From: Nectonema munidae | Taxonomy: Eukaryota > Nematomorpha > Nectonematoida > Nectonematidae | Assembly (NCBI GenBank): GCA_030549495.1 | Contig: JAUIRK010000832.1 | Location: forward strand, 62,001-126,000 | Length of the DNA stretch: 64,000 bases | Reading direction: 5' to 3' | Shown: piece by piece, positions 34,401 to 41,581 of the stretch | Numbering within the stretch: position 1 is the first letter of the stretch | Layout: each line of letters begins with the position of its first letter | Notes under the pieces: model-generated | Told to the model about the DNA's origin: nothing | The model's input: only the letters and a program-made list of their open reading frames with translations | Database searches by the model: none | Program-made: the position numbers and the translations under genes

Positions 34401-37284
34401 TTAGAGGTGAAAAGAAACGCGAATGAAGAATTACTTTAAAAAACAAATGTTGGATAATTTTTTCACAAAGAAGAATATTTTTAGGGAAAAAACACAGAAA
34501 AATAATGTTTTTCGATGTCATCCTTGGCCAACTTTTAATGCAAAACGACATATTGAAATGAATAAACCAATTACAGCATTTAGTTAAATTTTTGATTATT
34601 TCACATCGAAAAATACAAGATAATAATTTTGATTTATCTCTTCAAGAAATTGGACTTCAATATTAAATAGTGTAGGTCGTTAAGTAACTTGCAGTAGTTG
34701 AATCTTCGAGGTACTTTTAGTCGTTATAATTTTATCAACGCTTTAAGATACCTTGTGCTATCTTGTCTCAAGGAACAAGCTAATTGAACCAATTAAATAT
34801 TATTACATCATATGTACATCTAACTCTCTTAGTGTTTTATATTTATGCTACGGAGACAGCATTAGAAAATATTTTAAGTGTTTTTGACGATTTTGTTTTA
34901 AAAGATTTGTCGAACACAATTATGAAAAAATAATTTGCCAAATGAAAAAGCGTGGGTCAAATTGTGCAAAAAGAAGACTTGCCGAGTAAGCAAATGAAAT
35001 TCTAGTTAGTGTGCTCAGTTGCATAAACTAATTTTTGCTTCTAGTTAAACGTATGCGTCAATGTAAAATATTTTTTAATTAATACACTCGTATTAAATTA
35101 TAAAACATAAATACATATTTTTATATAGAGATAGGCTGCATGCTGTAGACATGGTACTAGTTCAAAAAATTGTCGAATATCTCAATGAAAAAGTTTTACT
35201 TCCCAGTAAAGCTACTTCAAATTCACATGGATGCACAAATAATCAAAATCGCTTTTCACTGGTAAGCCTTTTTTTTCATTAATTCCTTGAAAGGCACAAT
35301 TTTTTACCATGCTTTAACACTTAAAAGACCACCTAAATCGACTAAACGGTCATTTTTGGTCGCTCTTTTATTTTAGTACAAATGCTTTTTTATATAAAAA
35401 TAAAATAAGATAAAACAAAAGGCTTACTTTTAGAAATATTCTTTTCAAAACAAAAAATAAATTTATCATCAAATTTTACATTAAAGATGATATACATTTT
35501 ACATATTTGTTACTTTCTTTTCATCGTGCTTTCCACATCCAACTACTTTGCATTCTAAATTAAAAAAATCTACATTGTCTTTTTTTTAAGATGATTTGCT
35601 TATGCTTTCTCCACTTTTTTAATTTTCTTCAACATTTGATAGTTCCTTTATTAATATTTGTAAAAACTTTTTTCTTTATATTTTTTGTCACTTCTTTGTA
35701 TAAAACCTAATCGCTAATAAAATAAAAAAATTCATTTTAAATACGCTCGAATCTGTCCAAACGTAGCCTTCTATACGATACTATTAGATGAGCCTTCTAT
35801 ACGCGTACACTTTTGTATTTTTCATCAATCACTTGTATACAGTGAATTGAAGACTCAGGGCGGATCTAGAAATTGGCATTATAGAGGGCGGGCAGATTTT
35901 ACTAAACTAGAACTCAAATTTGAAGCATATAAATTTAAGCTTTACCAAAAATTTTAAGCTATTTGTATCTTATTTGGGGTAATAGTTTAATAAAAAACGA
36001 AAATTAACTTGTTATCATAAAACTTAGAGTATCATAATAATAATATATCAAAAAATTATAAGTTTATTACAAGAAAGTAACTAGATTAAGAACTAAGAGG
36101 ATTAAGGAGCCTCATTCGTCTAGGACACTTTTTAGCATGCATATAAATAATGGTGTCAATATCCAATCGAATATCTCTGTGAACAAAAAGAAGAATGAGA
36201 GCATTAAAACGATCCTCATTCATTGAACTGCGAAGTGAATTGATGTGGTAAAACTTGATGTGTTTAAATAATAAATTTACAAAAAAAAATTGATAATATT
36301 ATAAAAGTAATAAGTGTCACACTTAACTACGATTGAAACATAAAAAAACTTTTTAGGGCTTCTCACTTTAGACAAAGATTGAATCTAAAAAACAAGTTGC
36401 AGAAGCCATCATAATATTTGAGTTCTACGAAAAGAATTAGATCAAGAAAAATTTTCAAGCAACTGGCAATGTAATTTTAGGGGGGGGGGGGGGGGGGTAC
36501 AGCGGTCCTCCGCCTTTAAATCTGCCAGTGAGACTGTATGCACTCAGGGGTGTTCATTATATAGTTGTTGACTATGAAAGGTTACCTTAGTTTACAATAA
36601 TAAATTAAGGTTTTGAAAAATTATTCACTGTTTAGAAGTTATACTTGTTACTTTTACGTGCTGTAGAATACTTCTTTATATAGATATATATGTCTATTAA
36701 TTGAGTGTATTAAATATTTTAATGATTTATTTTACTCACCTACCTCAATGTGTAACTGAAGATGTTTAAAAAATTTACTGATTAAAACTTGAATTTATTC
36801 ACATGCCAGAGATGCTTCTCTTTAAAAAATTTCTAGAGTTAGGTTCTGGGAATTACATGTATAATATAAAAAATGTATTCTAACAAAATTCAAAGTTTTG
36901 AACAAGTAATTTCTTTAAAGATTTTTTAATCAAACTAAATTAATATTAAATAGATATTTTATAATCTCCAAATATGAAATATTAAGTTTCAAAAATCTAA
37001 AACTGATATATTTTTTTGAATTTCTAGAAATATTTCAATTCAATGAAAAAGTGTAGTTTAAGGGATGAAATGTCAAAGGATGAAGATGATATGTGCAAGA
37101 GCATTCAATTGTACTGCTCAAATCAAGTAAGCCTGTTTGTTAATCTGTCAAGTTAGAAAATTTACGAAGTTCCCTATTTTAGGTTCTGCCTTTGGATATG
37201 GATTTGCGAAGTGTTAAGCATTTCATTTGGAAGGATATAGGCGATTTGGTTTTATACTATAATATCCTCAAATGCAATGCATGA
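462..37284 (+). CDS. WDR48: WDR48/UAF1 homologue, 5'-partial, 18 exons located
   Basis: WDR48 (UAF1) is a WD40-propeller protein that binds and activates the deubiquitinases USP1, USP12 and USP46, acting in PCNA/FANCD2 deubiquitination. Exons read from sequence: 462-602, 729-804, 860-942, 8524-8653, 8707-8897, 8951-9055, 9114-9236, 10619-10684, 10772-10841, 14653-14750, 17096-17203, 23832-23900 (tentative), 25906-25966, 28063-28177, 28830-28906, 35129-35261, 37028-37126, 37183-37284. All have AG/GT borders and joining phases agree, except at the unresolved 17203/23832 junction. Diagnostic matches are [47 protein letters not shown] or close variants and, at the end, [17 protein letters not shown] before the last tyrosines. 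The first ~15 residues of the usual protein are missing (exon upstream, not recognised), as is the segment directly after the propeller. Introns reach about 7.6 kb and are full of transposons. Identity is firm; exact ends of exons 4, 11 and 12 are less sure. Confidence 0.93.
729..804 (+). CDS. WDR48: WDR48 exon b (WD repeat 2, first half)
   Basis: AG at 727-728, donor GTAATT at 805; 76 nt, leaving one extra base. Encodes [16 protein letters not shown], almost identical to the conserved WDR48 stretch before repeat 2. Confidence 0.92.
860..942 (+). CDS. WDR48: WDR48 exon c (WD repeat 2, second half)
   Basis: AG at 858-859, donor GTTAGT at 943. Two leading bases complete the split codon from exon b. 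Encodes [18 protein letters not shown] and MSTLRTHK, a textbook WD blade ending. Confidence 0.93.
1255..3366 (-). mobile_element. 5'-truncated non-LTR retrotransposon (RT plus Cys-rich tail)
   Basis: The minus strand encodes a reverse transcriptase broken into several frames. In order: an endonuclease-RT linker (about 3366-2818, with [18 protein letters not shown]), the RT fingers and palm (2670-1790, with [38 protein letters not shown] and [10 protein letters not shown]), a cysteine cluster (CSVCGS then CRSCK), and a C-terminal [11 protein letters not shown] / [13 protein letters not shown] region (1755-1264). The catalytic motif C reads YAND where active elements have YADD, so this copy is dead. 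It ends with a GAT microsatellite (about 1255-1268), a usual tail for RTE-like LINEs. Endonuclease sequence is absent, so the copy is truncated at about 3366, where it abuts a hAT relic. Confidence 0.85.
4378..4407. repeat. poly-C tract
   Basis: A run of 30 C residues just inside the left end of copy A. It may be a real expansion or a sequencing/assembly artefact. Confidence 0.9.
5449..5852. mobile_element. nested MITE, copy 1 (GACATTTCGCC ends)
   Basis: Ends GGTTCTCGGACATTTCGCC and GGCGAAATGTCTGTTGACC form terminal inverted repeats. The 8-bp duplication GTTAGTTT flanks it at 5441-5448 and 5853-5860. Length is 404 bp. Related copies are at 12652-12930 and 58364-59007. The left half is a 42-bp tandem repeat. 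Confidence 0.88.
5456..5665. repeat. 42-bp minisatellite, five units
   Basis: Units start at 5456, 5498, 5540, 5582 and 5624 with a partial unit at 5666. Each has the core TTCGCCCCATTATTTTCATA. Because 42 is a multiple of three and the unit lacks stops in some frames, it produces spurious open frames on both strands. Confidence 0.95.
6170..6243 (-). repeat. tRNA-derived SINE head inside copy A
   Basis: On the minus strand CAGCTTGGTTGAG resembles a pol III A box and GGATTCGATTCC (6175-6186) is a good B box, spaced as in a tRNA. The same segment lies at 12274-12334 in copy B, so it predates amplification of the larger element. Confidence 0.65.
6729..7305. mobile_element. insertion within copy A, AAAAATGCCCCC ends
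   Basis: Copy B lacks this block, so it entered copy A later. The ends read GATGGTTGTAGCTAAAAATG and, inverted, GATGCGCAGAAAAAATGCCC, each followed by several GGGGCATTTTT / AAAAATGCCCC motifs. Flanks ATATCC and ATATTC are an approximate target duplication. No protein recognised; class unknown. Confidence 0.6.
7847..8523. other. rest of intron 3; possible hAT end near 8390
   Basis: AT-rich, no gene seen. At about 8345-8390 a GC-rich patch ends GCTTCCTACGCCTATG, which resembles a hAT terminus and could be the outer end of the ZMYM1-type element; the partner end was not found. Confidence 0.35.
8524..8653 (+). CDS. WDR48: WDR48 exon d (WD repeat 3)
   Basis: Acceptor TAG at 8521-8523. Encodes [19 protein letters not shown] and [16 protein letters not shown]. 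The donor is inferred at 8654 (GTTTTT, a weak site) because only this leaves the single base needed by the next exon; the open frame itself continues to 8672. Confidence 0.88.
8707..8897 (+). CDS. WDR48: WDR48 exon e (WD repeat 4)
   Basis: Acceptor TTTAAG at 8701-8706, donor GTACTG at 8898. Encodes [32 protein letters not shown] and the D-T-I-K-S segment of the next blade's outer strand. The TRP-ASP dipeptide and the DPRTC signature match WDR48 repeat 4. Confidence 0.93.
8951..9055 (+). CDS. WDR48: WDR48 exon f (WD repeat 5)
   Basis: AG at 8949-8950, donor GTATAT at 9056; 35 codons in phase 0. Encodes [20 protein letters not shown] followed by a GVWTLQ ending, parallel to the SSDGTIRLWSLGQQ-type repeat of WDR48. 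Confidence 0.92.
9114..9236 (+). CDS. WDR48: WDR48 exon g (WD repeat 6)
   Basis: Acceptor CAG at 9111-9113, donor GTAATA at 9237; 41 codons. Encodes [15 protein letters not shown] and ends LAEEAPVLK, the conserved EEKAPVLK motif of WDR48. Confidence 0.92.
9237..10618. other. intron with possible Tigger/pogo remnant
   Basis: At 9747 the sequence CAGTCGAACCTC preceded by TA is typical of a Tigger/pogo terminus. An open frame at 10079-9885 (minus) has [18 protein letters not shown], weakly like the acidic C-terminus of such transposases. Nothing else is recognised. Confidence 0.35.
10619..10684 (+). CDS. WDR48: WDR48 exon h (WD repeat 7, short exon)
   Basis: Acceptor TATTTTAG ends at 10618, donor GTATAT at 10685; 22 codons. 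Encodes [20 protein letters not shown], aligning with the IWVATTKSTVNKW stretch. Confidence 0.82.
10772..10841 (+). CDS. WDR48: WDR48 exon i (linker between repeats 7 and 8)
   Basis: AG at 10770-10771, donor GTTTGT at 10842, one extra base. Encodes a polar linker ending HSTIKG, matching the VIKG that precedes WDR48 repeat 8. It is weakly conserved; phase agreement with the next exon is the main support. Confidence 0.75.
12274..12334 (+). repeat. tRNA-derived SINE head inside copy B
   Basis: Corresponds to the SINE head of copy A on the opposite strand. Here the B box is damaged (GGATTCCATTCC), so this copy has decayed further. Confidence 0.6.
12652..12930. mobile_element. nested MITE, copy 2
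   Basis: Ends GGTCGACAGACATTTCGCC and GGACGAAATGTCCGAGGACC; flanks AAACTAAC (12644-12651) and AAACTTAC (12931-12938) are the aged form of copy 1's duplication in reverse complement. Only about two 42-bp units remain (279 bp in all). It occupies the same site as copy 1, so it was already inside the larger element when that element spread. Confidence 0.88.
14116..14652. other. intron remainder, nothing recognised
   Basis: AT-rich sequence between copy B and exon j with no gene or repeat that I can identify. Confidence 0.4.
14653..14750 (+). CDS. WDR48: WDR48 exon j (WD repeat 8)
   Basis: Acceptor TTTTTTAG ends at 14652, donor GTGAAA at 14751. Encodes [20 protein letters not shown] and [20 protein letters not shown] is among the best conserved stretches of WDR48. 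Confidence 0.94.
14751..17095. other. intron, nothing firmly recognised
   Basis: A short GC-rich patch at 15125-15165 contains TTCCCCGAGGGGAA, a 14-bp perfect palindrome. A C15 run is at 16709-16723. An open frame at 16075-15860 (minus) matches no family I know. No gene is claimed. Confidence 0.35.
17096..17203 (+). CDS. WDR48: WDR48 exon k (end of propeller)
   Basis: Acceptor TTCTAAG ends at 17095, donor GTATTT at 17204; 36 codons. Encodes [18 protein letters not shown] and [14 protein letters not shown], matching the VEDLGKVDFEDEI and VPNWFSVDLKTG segments. Confidence 0.93.
17204..21180. other. large intron segment, unidentified
   Basis: Scattered short open frames on both strands without recognisable domains. 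18000-19500 is less AT-rich than its neighbours and may be a decayed element. The missing WDR48 exon after 17203 is expected between here and 23831; a stretch near 19910-19990 (after CTTTAG) was considered but its phase does not fit. Confidence 0.35.
21180..22090 (+). pseudogene. Tigger-like (pogo/Tc1-mariner) transposase relic
   Basis: Degenerate + strand frames read in the order expected for a Tigger transposase. First comes a psq-type HTH ([20 protein letters not shown], about 21240-21320), then a CENP-B-like DNA-binding piece (FMASDD, stop, [15 protein letters not shown], about 21570-21645). Next is part of the DDE core ([20 protein letters not shown], then KPRGF and [12 protein letters not shown], 21726-21965). 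The core is intact for 79 codons, but frameshifts and stops break the rest, and the DNC-AH catalytic block is not readable. Active members transpose by cut-and-paste into TA. Lies in a WDR48 intron. Confidence 0.8.
22091..23831. other. intron segment, nothing recognised
   Basis: AT-rich sequence with no coding or repeat features that I can support. Confidence 0.4.
23832..23900 (+). CDS. WDR48: WDR48 exon l (tentative)
   Basis: Acceptor AAAG ends at 23831, donor GTATAT at 23901; 69 nt with two leading bases and one trailing base. Encodes [18 protein letters not shown], which resembles the LGGLLLQALLEYW part of WDR48. The trailing G joins the next exon in frame to give an aspartate codon. Similarity is short, so phase and splice borders carry much of the call. 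An exon upstream of it (the LTITLDESDCFAAW equivalent) is still missing. Confidence 0.55.
23901..24835. other. intron segment, nothing recognised
   Basis: AT-rich. The short frames here match no family. Confidence 0.4.
24836..25396 (+). pseudogene. piggyBac-type transposase relic (DDE_Tnp_1_7)
   Basis: Frames read [20 protein letters not shown] (about 24909-24965), then [12 protein letters not shown] (about 25018), and, after a frameshift, a 112-codon frame at 25058-25396. That frame has [19 protein letters not shown] and [20 protein letters not shown]. The K-VDTLD and RRWPM blocks are hallmarks of the C-terminal part of piggyBac transposases, and NVTTDNFFTS is the usual second catalytic-aspartate block. 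The N-terminal third is absent and TTAA-flanked ends were not found, so this is a dead fragment inside a WDR48 intron. Confidence 0.85.
25397..25905. other. intron segment, nothing recognised
   Basis: AT-rich, between the piggyBac relic and exon m. No features seen. Confidence 0.4.
25906..25966 (+). CDS. WDR48: WDR48 exon m (pre-SUMO-like region)
   Basis: Acceptor TTTTATAG ends at 25905, donor GTAATG at 25967. Encodes [19 protein letters not shown], aligning with GYFQVPPHTPVIF. It leaves two bases that the next exon completes. Confidence 0.82.
26431..26508. repeat. dispersed ~78-bp repeat, copy 2
   Basis: Same orientation and nearly the same sequence as 131-208. Here the GC-rich stretch continues to about 26552 (CTCAGTACCTTACTCACG). 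Confidence 0.6.
27190..27880 (-). pseudogene. CR1/L2-like LINE, 3' RT-tail relic
   Basis: Minus strand frames read [19 protein letters not shown] (about 27790-27730), then [17 protein letters not shown] and [17 protein letters not shown] (about 27670-27550). After a break comes [20 protein letters not shown] and CFNVN-like residues (27452-27216). This FLGV-ID / W-EHI / LNYG / LQKR / YNTR order is the familiar C-terminal tail of CR1- and L2-type reverse transcriptases. The catalytic core is absent (5' truncation) and there are stops. Confidence 0.75.
27925..28015. repeat. dispersed repeat pair, copy 1
   Basis: Shares about 90 bp with 35335-35425 in direct orientation, including TTTTATTTTAGTACAAATGC and AAAATAAAATAAGATAAA. 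Class unknown. Confidence 0.65.
28063..28177 (+). CDS. WDR48: WDR48 exon n (SUMO-like domain 1)
   Basis: AG at 28061-28062, donor GTATGC at 28178. One leading T completes a cysteine codon, then [18 protein letters not shown] and [12 protein letters not shown], parallel to GGRTLFRL and VPQWVIDITV of the first SUMO-like domain. Confidence 0.9.
28178..28829. other. intron, nothing recognised
   Basis: Very AT-rich spacer between exons n and o. Confidence 0.4.
28830..28906 (+). CDS. WDR48: WDR48 exon o (IPFYLQPH motif)
   Basis: Acceptor TTTAG ends at 28829, donor GTCATT at 28907. Encodes [20 protein letters not shown]; the KIPFYLQPH core is identical to vertebrate WDR48. Confidence 0.95.
29440..31070 (+). 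other. possible decayed pogo/Tigger-like element
   Basis: GGTTTGACTG followed by TA at about 31059-31070 looks like the right end of a Tigger/pogo element. A 68-codon frame at 30628-30834 (acidic, with [17 protein letters not shown]) could be the acidic C-terminus of such a transposase. No left end or catalytic block was found. Confidence 0.3.
31593..34308 (-). mobile_element. TAGGGTGTCCCA-ended DNA transposon with unfamiliar transposase
   Basis: Inverted ends TAGGGTGTCCCA (left) and TTGGGACACCCTA (right) are flanked by the 8-bp duplication ATACTCAT on both sides. Coordinates are good to a few bases. It encodes a minus-strand protein in three main pieces (33833-32958, 32548-32213, 32202-31825). 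No catalytic DDE triad could be assigned. Eight-bp duplications occur in hAT, P and Zisupton-like elements; the end sequence alone does not settle the class. It lies in the WDR48 intron between exons o and p. Confidence 0.85.
31825..33833 (-). pseudogene. transposase-like protein of uncertain family, broken
   Basis: The first piece (33833-32958, 291 codons) is a basic, Ser/Lys-rich N-terminal region with [20 protein letters not shown] and [20 protein letters not shown], which may be DNA-binding. A segment with several stops follows. Then come [20 protein letters not shown] (32548-32213) and [20 protein letters not shown] (32202-31825). I recall similar A-x-x-ARWMAKAIYSLK and VKVVND-AERGVKLI blocks in uncharacterised repeat proteins of arthropods and cnidarians, but cannot name the family. 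It has at least one frameshift (about 32205) and stops near 32570-32800, so it is not functional as read. Confidence 0.6.
34309..35128. other. intron segment with faint transposase traces
   Basis: A + strand reading near 34440-34600 gives [15 protein letters not shown] and, near 34850, [15 protein letters not shown], possibly a very decayed hAT C-terminus. This is too weak to call. Confidence 0.25.
35129..35261 (+). CDS. WDR48: WDR48 exon p (SUMO-like domain 2, first part)
   Basis: Acceptor ATATAG ends at 35128, donor GTAAGC at 35262. Joins exon o through a split arginine codon; encodes [20 protein letters not shown], matching [20 protein letters not shown]. Confidence 0.93.
35335..35425. 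repeat. dispersed repeat pair, copy 2
   Basis: Direct-orientation partner of 27925-28015, about 7.4 kb away in the same gene. Confidence 0.65.
35856..36530. mobile_element. candidate hAT-like MITE with poly-G tract
   Basis: Left end CAGGGCGGATCTAGAAATTG and right end AAATCTGCCAGTG are roughly inverted. AGACT occurs directly on both sides (35851-35855, 36531-36535), shorter than a typical hAT duplication. An 18-bp G run sits at 36480-36497. No protein recognised. Confidence 0.5.
37028..37126 (+). CDS. WDR48: WDR48 exon q (acidic linker, helix)
   Basis: Acceptor TTTCTAG ends at 37027, donor GTAAGC at 37127; 33 codons. Encodes an acidic stretch and [11 protein letters not shown], aligning with the EEKIELLCQDQ helix. 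Confidence 0.87.
37183..37284 (+). CDS. WDR48: WDR48 exon r (terminal exon, stop TGA)
   Basis: Acceptor TTTTAG ends at 37182; 33 codons then TGA at 37282-37284. Encodes [20 protein letters not shown] and DLVLYY, the hallmark C-terminus of WDR48. Confidence 0.95.
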   Translation, partial: VLPLDMDLRSVKHFIWKDIGDLVLYYNILKCNA

Positions 37285-38938
37285 TTATTTATACTCATCT
37301 TTTATTCATAAAACACGATTAACTTAATATTTTCTAATTTATATATCATTTTCAACTTTGTTTCATTTAAGTCTTCTTACATGAAAAACAATACAAAATT
37401 CAGCTTAGTTTTTTTTTTATAAAAATTCTATATTTGGATACTCCTCTTTGTCTAGTGAGTTTTTTAGTTCGGTTTGCATTTTTACAATATTTTTTTAAAA
37501 TTCCAATCTAGTCTTTTTGTCGATTCAATTTAACATTATAATGAAAACAATAAATAATTCTTTTTTTACAAAAAAACGGGGTTATTTTTGTTTTTATCCC
37601 ATTAATTCCCAATCTTCCCTTTTGGGAAAAAAAATATTTTCTTTTCGTCTGCGTTTTTTAGATATCGTCTGATTTCTATGGTACTTAATAGGTTAAGTTG
37701 CTTTGCGCTATCATCACTATTGTAAATATCACATGATTGAAAAAGATTCACAATGCATTTAATCTTGTGTTCATTCCAATATATGGACAACTTCTATGTT
37801 ATCTTTAGCAAAAAAGTTTGCTTTATTATCAAAAGCATGTCTCCATCAAAGCGAGGATTAGGAAGAGGAAGAGATTTTTTTAGACGAAAGCGTCAACTTC
37901 ATCAAATGTTATATTTTTCTTTAGTTTTCCTTAACTGCTTTGTAGATAGATTGATTCCTTATTTTTCAAAAAATGCCTCAACGTGCTTGCTCTTAATTTT
38001 CGCCTCATCTTTTTTCATTAAGGATTATCATTTTTTGATATGATTATATCATATTTTTCTTTATAAGATTAGGTAGATTTCTTTAAACAATAACCTAAAT
38101 TTAGAAAAAGGTTTATCTTCTGCATTCTTAAAGCCTTAACTTTTCAATGTTAAAATATACAGTGTTAAAATTTTTCGATCAACGGGTTTCCTATAACTAT
38201 TTGTTAACTTTGCCAACAATGGAAAATTTTATTTTTTCAACCATTTTTTTACTAATAAAAATACTCAAACACAAATTAAACATATACAATTAATACTTTC
38301 AAAACAAAATATTGAAAAATCGACTTCTATATTATTAGAAACTAATTGCTATACTATTTTCATTCTTTTTATTCAGGTAACCTAGAATCACGGGGTACCT
38401 TGATCTCTAAGAGGACATAAAATCATGAGGATCTACAATCCAATGTCTCGAGCGAAGCTGGAGACAAACAGCTTATCCTAGTGATATATACGATTAATGG
38501 TTAACAGTTAACATTGAAAACCTTTTGTGCTTATTATTTTTCTTCTAAAAACCAATTCACTAATAATATCGCAATTTTTTGATTAAAATTAAATCAAATT
38601 ATTTATAGATAATCATGCAATATTAAAAACGAAACAATCTTTATTAAAAATTCAAGGCATCAAAGTTGACTCTTGCTACTATTATCCCTTAATCAATTCT
38701 CGGTGATTCCTTTAATCAAAGTTTTGTTATTTTTGATTATGATGTTTTTTAAAATATAAAATTCTATTCCTCAATTGTATTGTTGAAAAAAACATACATC
38801 TGTAAATTTTTACTGTAGAAATACAATAGTTTGTCGTGATTTAATAGAGAAAACACGAAATAAACTGCTTACATCAGAATATGGGCAGTTGTTACGTTGA
38901 GTATTTGAGGGTAAAATTTTATTATATTAACGAAAGTT
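37285..38938. other. 3' flank of WDR48, nothing firmly recognised
   Basis: The open frames at 37790-37602 (minus) and 37753-38043 (+) match no known family. Apart from the candidate poly(A) signal I see no features. Confidence 0.4.
37549..37554 (+). promoter_or_regulatory. candidate polyadenylation signal for WDR48
   Basis: AATAAA about 265 bases after the stop codon. The region is very AT-rich, so chance hits are common and the call is tentative. Confidence 0.3.
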
Positions 38939-39355
38939 GGTAGAGATCTTCAAACTTCTTGGCTCATTGATAGCCTTTTGTTGATGATAACAGTGAATTG
39001 GTAGAGATCTCTTCTTGGCTCATTGATAGCCTTTTGTTGATGATAACAGTGAATTGGTAGAGATCTTCAATCTTCTTGGCTCATCGATAGCCTTTTGTTG
39101 ATGATAACAGTGAATTGGTAGAGATCTTCAATCTTCTTGGCTCATTGATAGCCTTTTGTTGATGATAACAGTGAATTGGTAGAGATCTTCAATCTTCTTG
39201 GCTCATTGATAGCCTTTTGTTGATGATAACAGTGAATTGGTAGAGATCTTCAATCTTCTTGGCTCATTGATAGCCTTATAACGGTGAATTGGCAGAGGTC
39301 TTCACTTTTCTCTGGCTCATTGATATAGCCTTTGTAGATGACGGTGAAGATCTAA
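38939..39355. repeat. 61-bp minisatellite
   Basis: About six units, with the GAGATCT core at 38943, 39003, 39060, 39121, 39182 and 39243, then degenerate units to 39355. The unit contains TTCTTGGCTCATTGATAGCC and TTGATGATAACAGTGAATTG. One unit is about 4 bp short. Units abut directly with no spacers. Confidence 0.95.
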
Positions 39356-40440
39356 AGAAGTGACGCCTCGCTTTCTTTAATTACATATATATAAGTATAT
39401 GTTCTGTGCATTATGCAGGTATGTGAATGTGTGTGTGTGAGTACATTGAGGCTTAAAGGTGTAATAAATGTAATTGTGTCTTGGAGATTGAATATTAACA
39501 GTACATATTAGAGGATAGTGCGTACATTAATAGGTGTTAATTGAATGTCATTTGCATAAACATTTGAGGATAATGTTACAGCAGTGTCTTAGCTGAACTT
39601 GAGGTTGAAAGTTTCTTTCATAAAAGTCAGACAACTAACATAGTTTACTCTCGCCCATGAGTGAAAATTTTCTGTTTTGATGTGTGATAATCTAACTACT
39701 TTAATGATAAAAAGAAACATCATTTTTTAAAGATTAATTTCTTATAATTTATAGAATTCATTTTGGTATTCTTTATCATGGTCAATTTCCCATTTTCAGG
39801 CCATCATTAGAATTGATAAATATAAATTTTCGTATATATAGAATTCATTTTCCTAATCGTTATCATTGTCTATTTCGATGATCAAGACAAGACAATGACT
39901 ACCTTTATCTATTTTTCCAATTTTTATTTTCCCCAGATTTTTTAATAAAAATATGAACCAAAATTTTGCAAAATTTAAATTACAGTTTTTCTATTAACAT
40001 CTGTAGGATGAAAATAAAATTTCCTTTCTCAACTATACTATCTAAACTATGAGGATCTAAGTTGAACTTGAGCATAGATTTTTTTCTCATAAAGTCAGAT
40101 AACAAAACTAGTTCACTCAAATACTAGAGTGAAAATTTCCGAGCTAATCTAATATACTTTAATGATTTTAAATAGAAAGGGATAATAAAAGTTCCTAAGT
40201 AAAGGTATACTTTTAAATATACTCTTAAAAACAAATTCACAAAACTGTGATTAACCATCTTAAGCATAATGCGAACATATAGCCTTACGGCTGAAAGTGT
40301 TTGATGTCTCCAACCAATCGTTAAACTACAATCTAACAACAATAAATTCCAAAATTTAAATAAAACTTATGTTATTGTTGTTTGTTGAATTGACGCAGCT
40401 TGTAAGTTGTCGAAACTTGTAAGCTGACACTTGACTTATC
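39356..40440. other. intergenic, nothing recognised
   Basis: AT-rich sequence with a short TGTG run near 39430. No gene found. Confidence 0.4.
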
Positions 40441-40454
40441 ATAATAGTTTGAAG

Positions 40455-40513
40455 CCTTGGGGATCGAACCTCTTACCTTCAAGCTGAGAGGTACACCCTA
40501 ACAACAATTGAGG
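40455..40513 (-). repeat. tRNA-like SINE head
   Basis: On the minus strand GGTTCGATCC (from 40461-40470) is a pol III B box following an AGGGTGTACCTC stretch about 30 bases earlier. It does not fold into a convincing full tRNA, so it is read as a SINE fragment. Confidence 0.5.
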
Positions 40514-41581
40514 CTAAAATAAAACTTAATTACTTTTTAAATAGTTAATTACTATTATTGATTTTTAATTTTTTAAAAAACAAAACTTATTTTACAGTTT
40601 TATTATATTTAAAACATTCTTATTTTTTATTTTTAAAAATTTTCCTTTCTCTTATATTTATGACTAGCAATAAAAGACCTAGAACCGAACCCAACTCACA
40701 ACATGCACTATTTACAAACTCATTAGACCAATTCTTTAACAATTTCATTTCAACCACATCGCTGTCTGCTCAAGATCTAACACTTTTTAATCACCAAAAT
40801 ACATCATTTCATTACACTATCTCAAAACTTTTGAACAATCCACACCAAAGTCCATAAATTCAAAGCCAACTTATGCCAACATCTCATCAAATCACTCACC
40901 ACACAACACTCAAGAATCTGCCACCTCACTAGTTATAACCACCTCCCCCACCAAATCCAAACAAACTAAATCTTTTTTAAAGCCAGATCTCACCATAAAA
41001 ATAATATCCCCTACTTCCATAACCACTAGAAAAGAAAAAGCACCTCATCAACAAACTTCAATCAAAAATCTTGAAACCTCACAAATAACTACACGATCAT
41101 CACACTCTGGCGCCATATACTTTCAATTCAATAACCCACAACAAAAAAAGTATGCACTAACACAACTCACCAAAAAAGGAATGATAGCAGAAAACATTAC
41201 TACTCAAAACCCTAAACTCATCATCCGAAGCATTCCAAATAGCATACTACTCTTGAACTTTAGCAATATCATCTCTCAACAAAACCCAAACATCCATTCC
41301 ATTTGCGTTCTAATCAACCTTACTTAATTAGGAAAACAAGGTCTATAATCTTACACTGCCATACTTGAACCATCCGACCCCCAAATTTTACCTTTCTTAC
41401 TGACCAACTAAAAATCTTTCTCGACAACTACTTTTTCACCATACATATTTTCAAACCCAAACAATGCAATAACTACCTCAAATACGAACATACTTCCCTC
41501 AAATGCAATTTCACACAACCAAACTGCGCACACTGCGTGCACCATGGCGACGCTATCACTTCTTGCACACATACCTCAAAC

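Noticed and set aside
37753..38043. 96-codon + strand frame with a basic SPSKRGLGRGRDFFRRKR stretch
   Set aside because: No family match, no splice context, and hydrophobic AT-rich tail typical of chance frames here.
38939..39355. Possible CRISPR-like array
   Set aside because: Repeats abut directly with no unique spacers, in a clearly eukaryotic setting.
40455..40513. Functional tRNA gene on the minus strand
   Set aside because: The B box is good but the acceptor and anticodon stems do not pair convincingly; better read as a SINE head.
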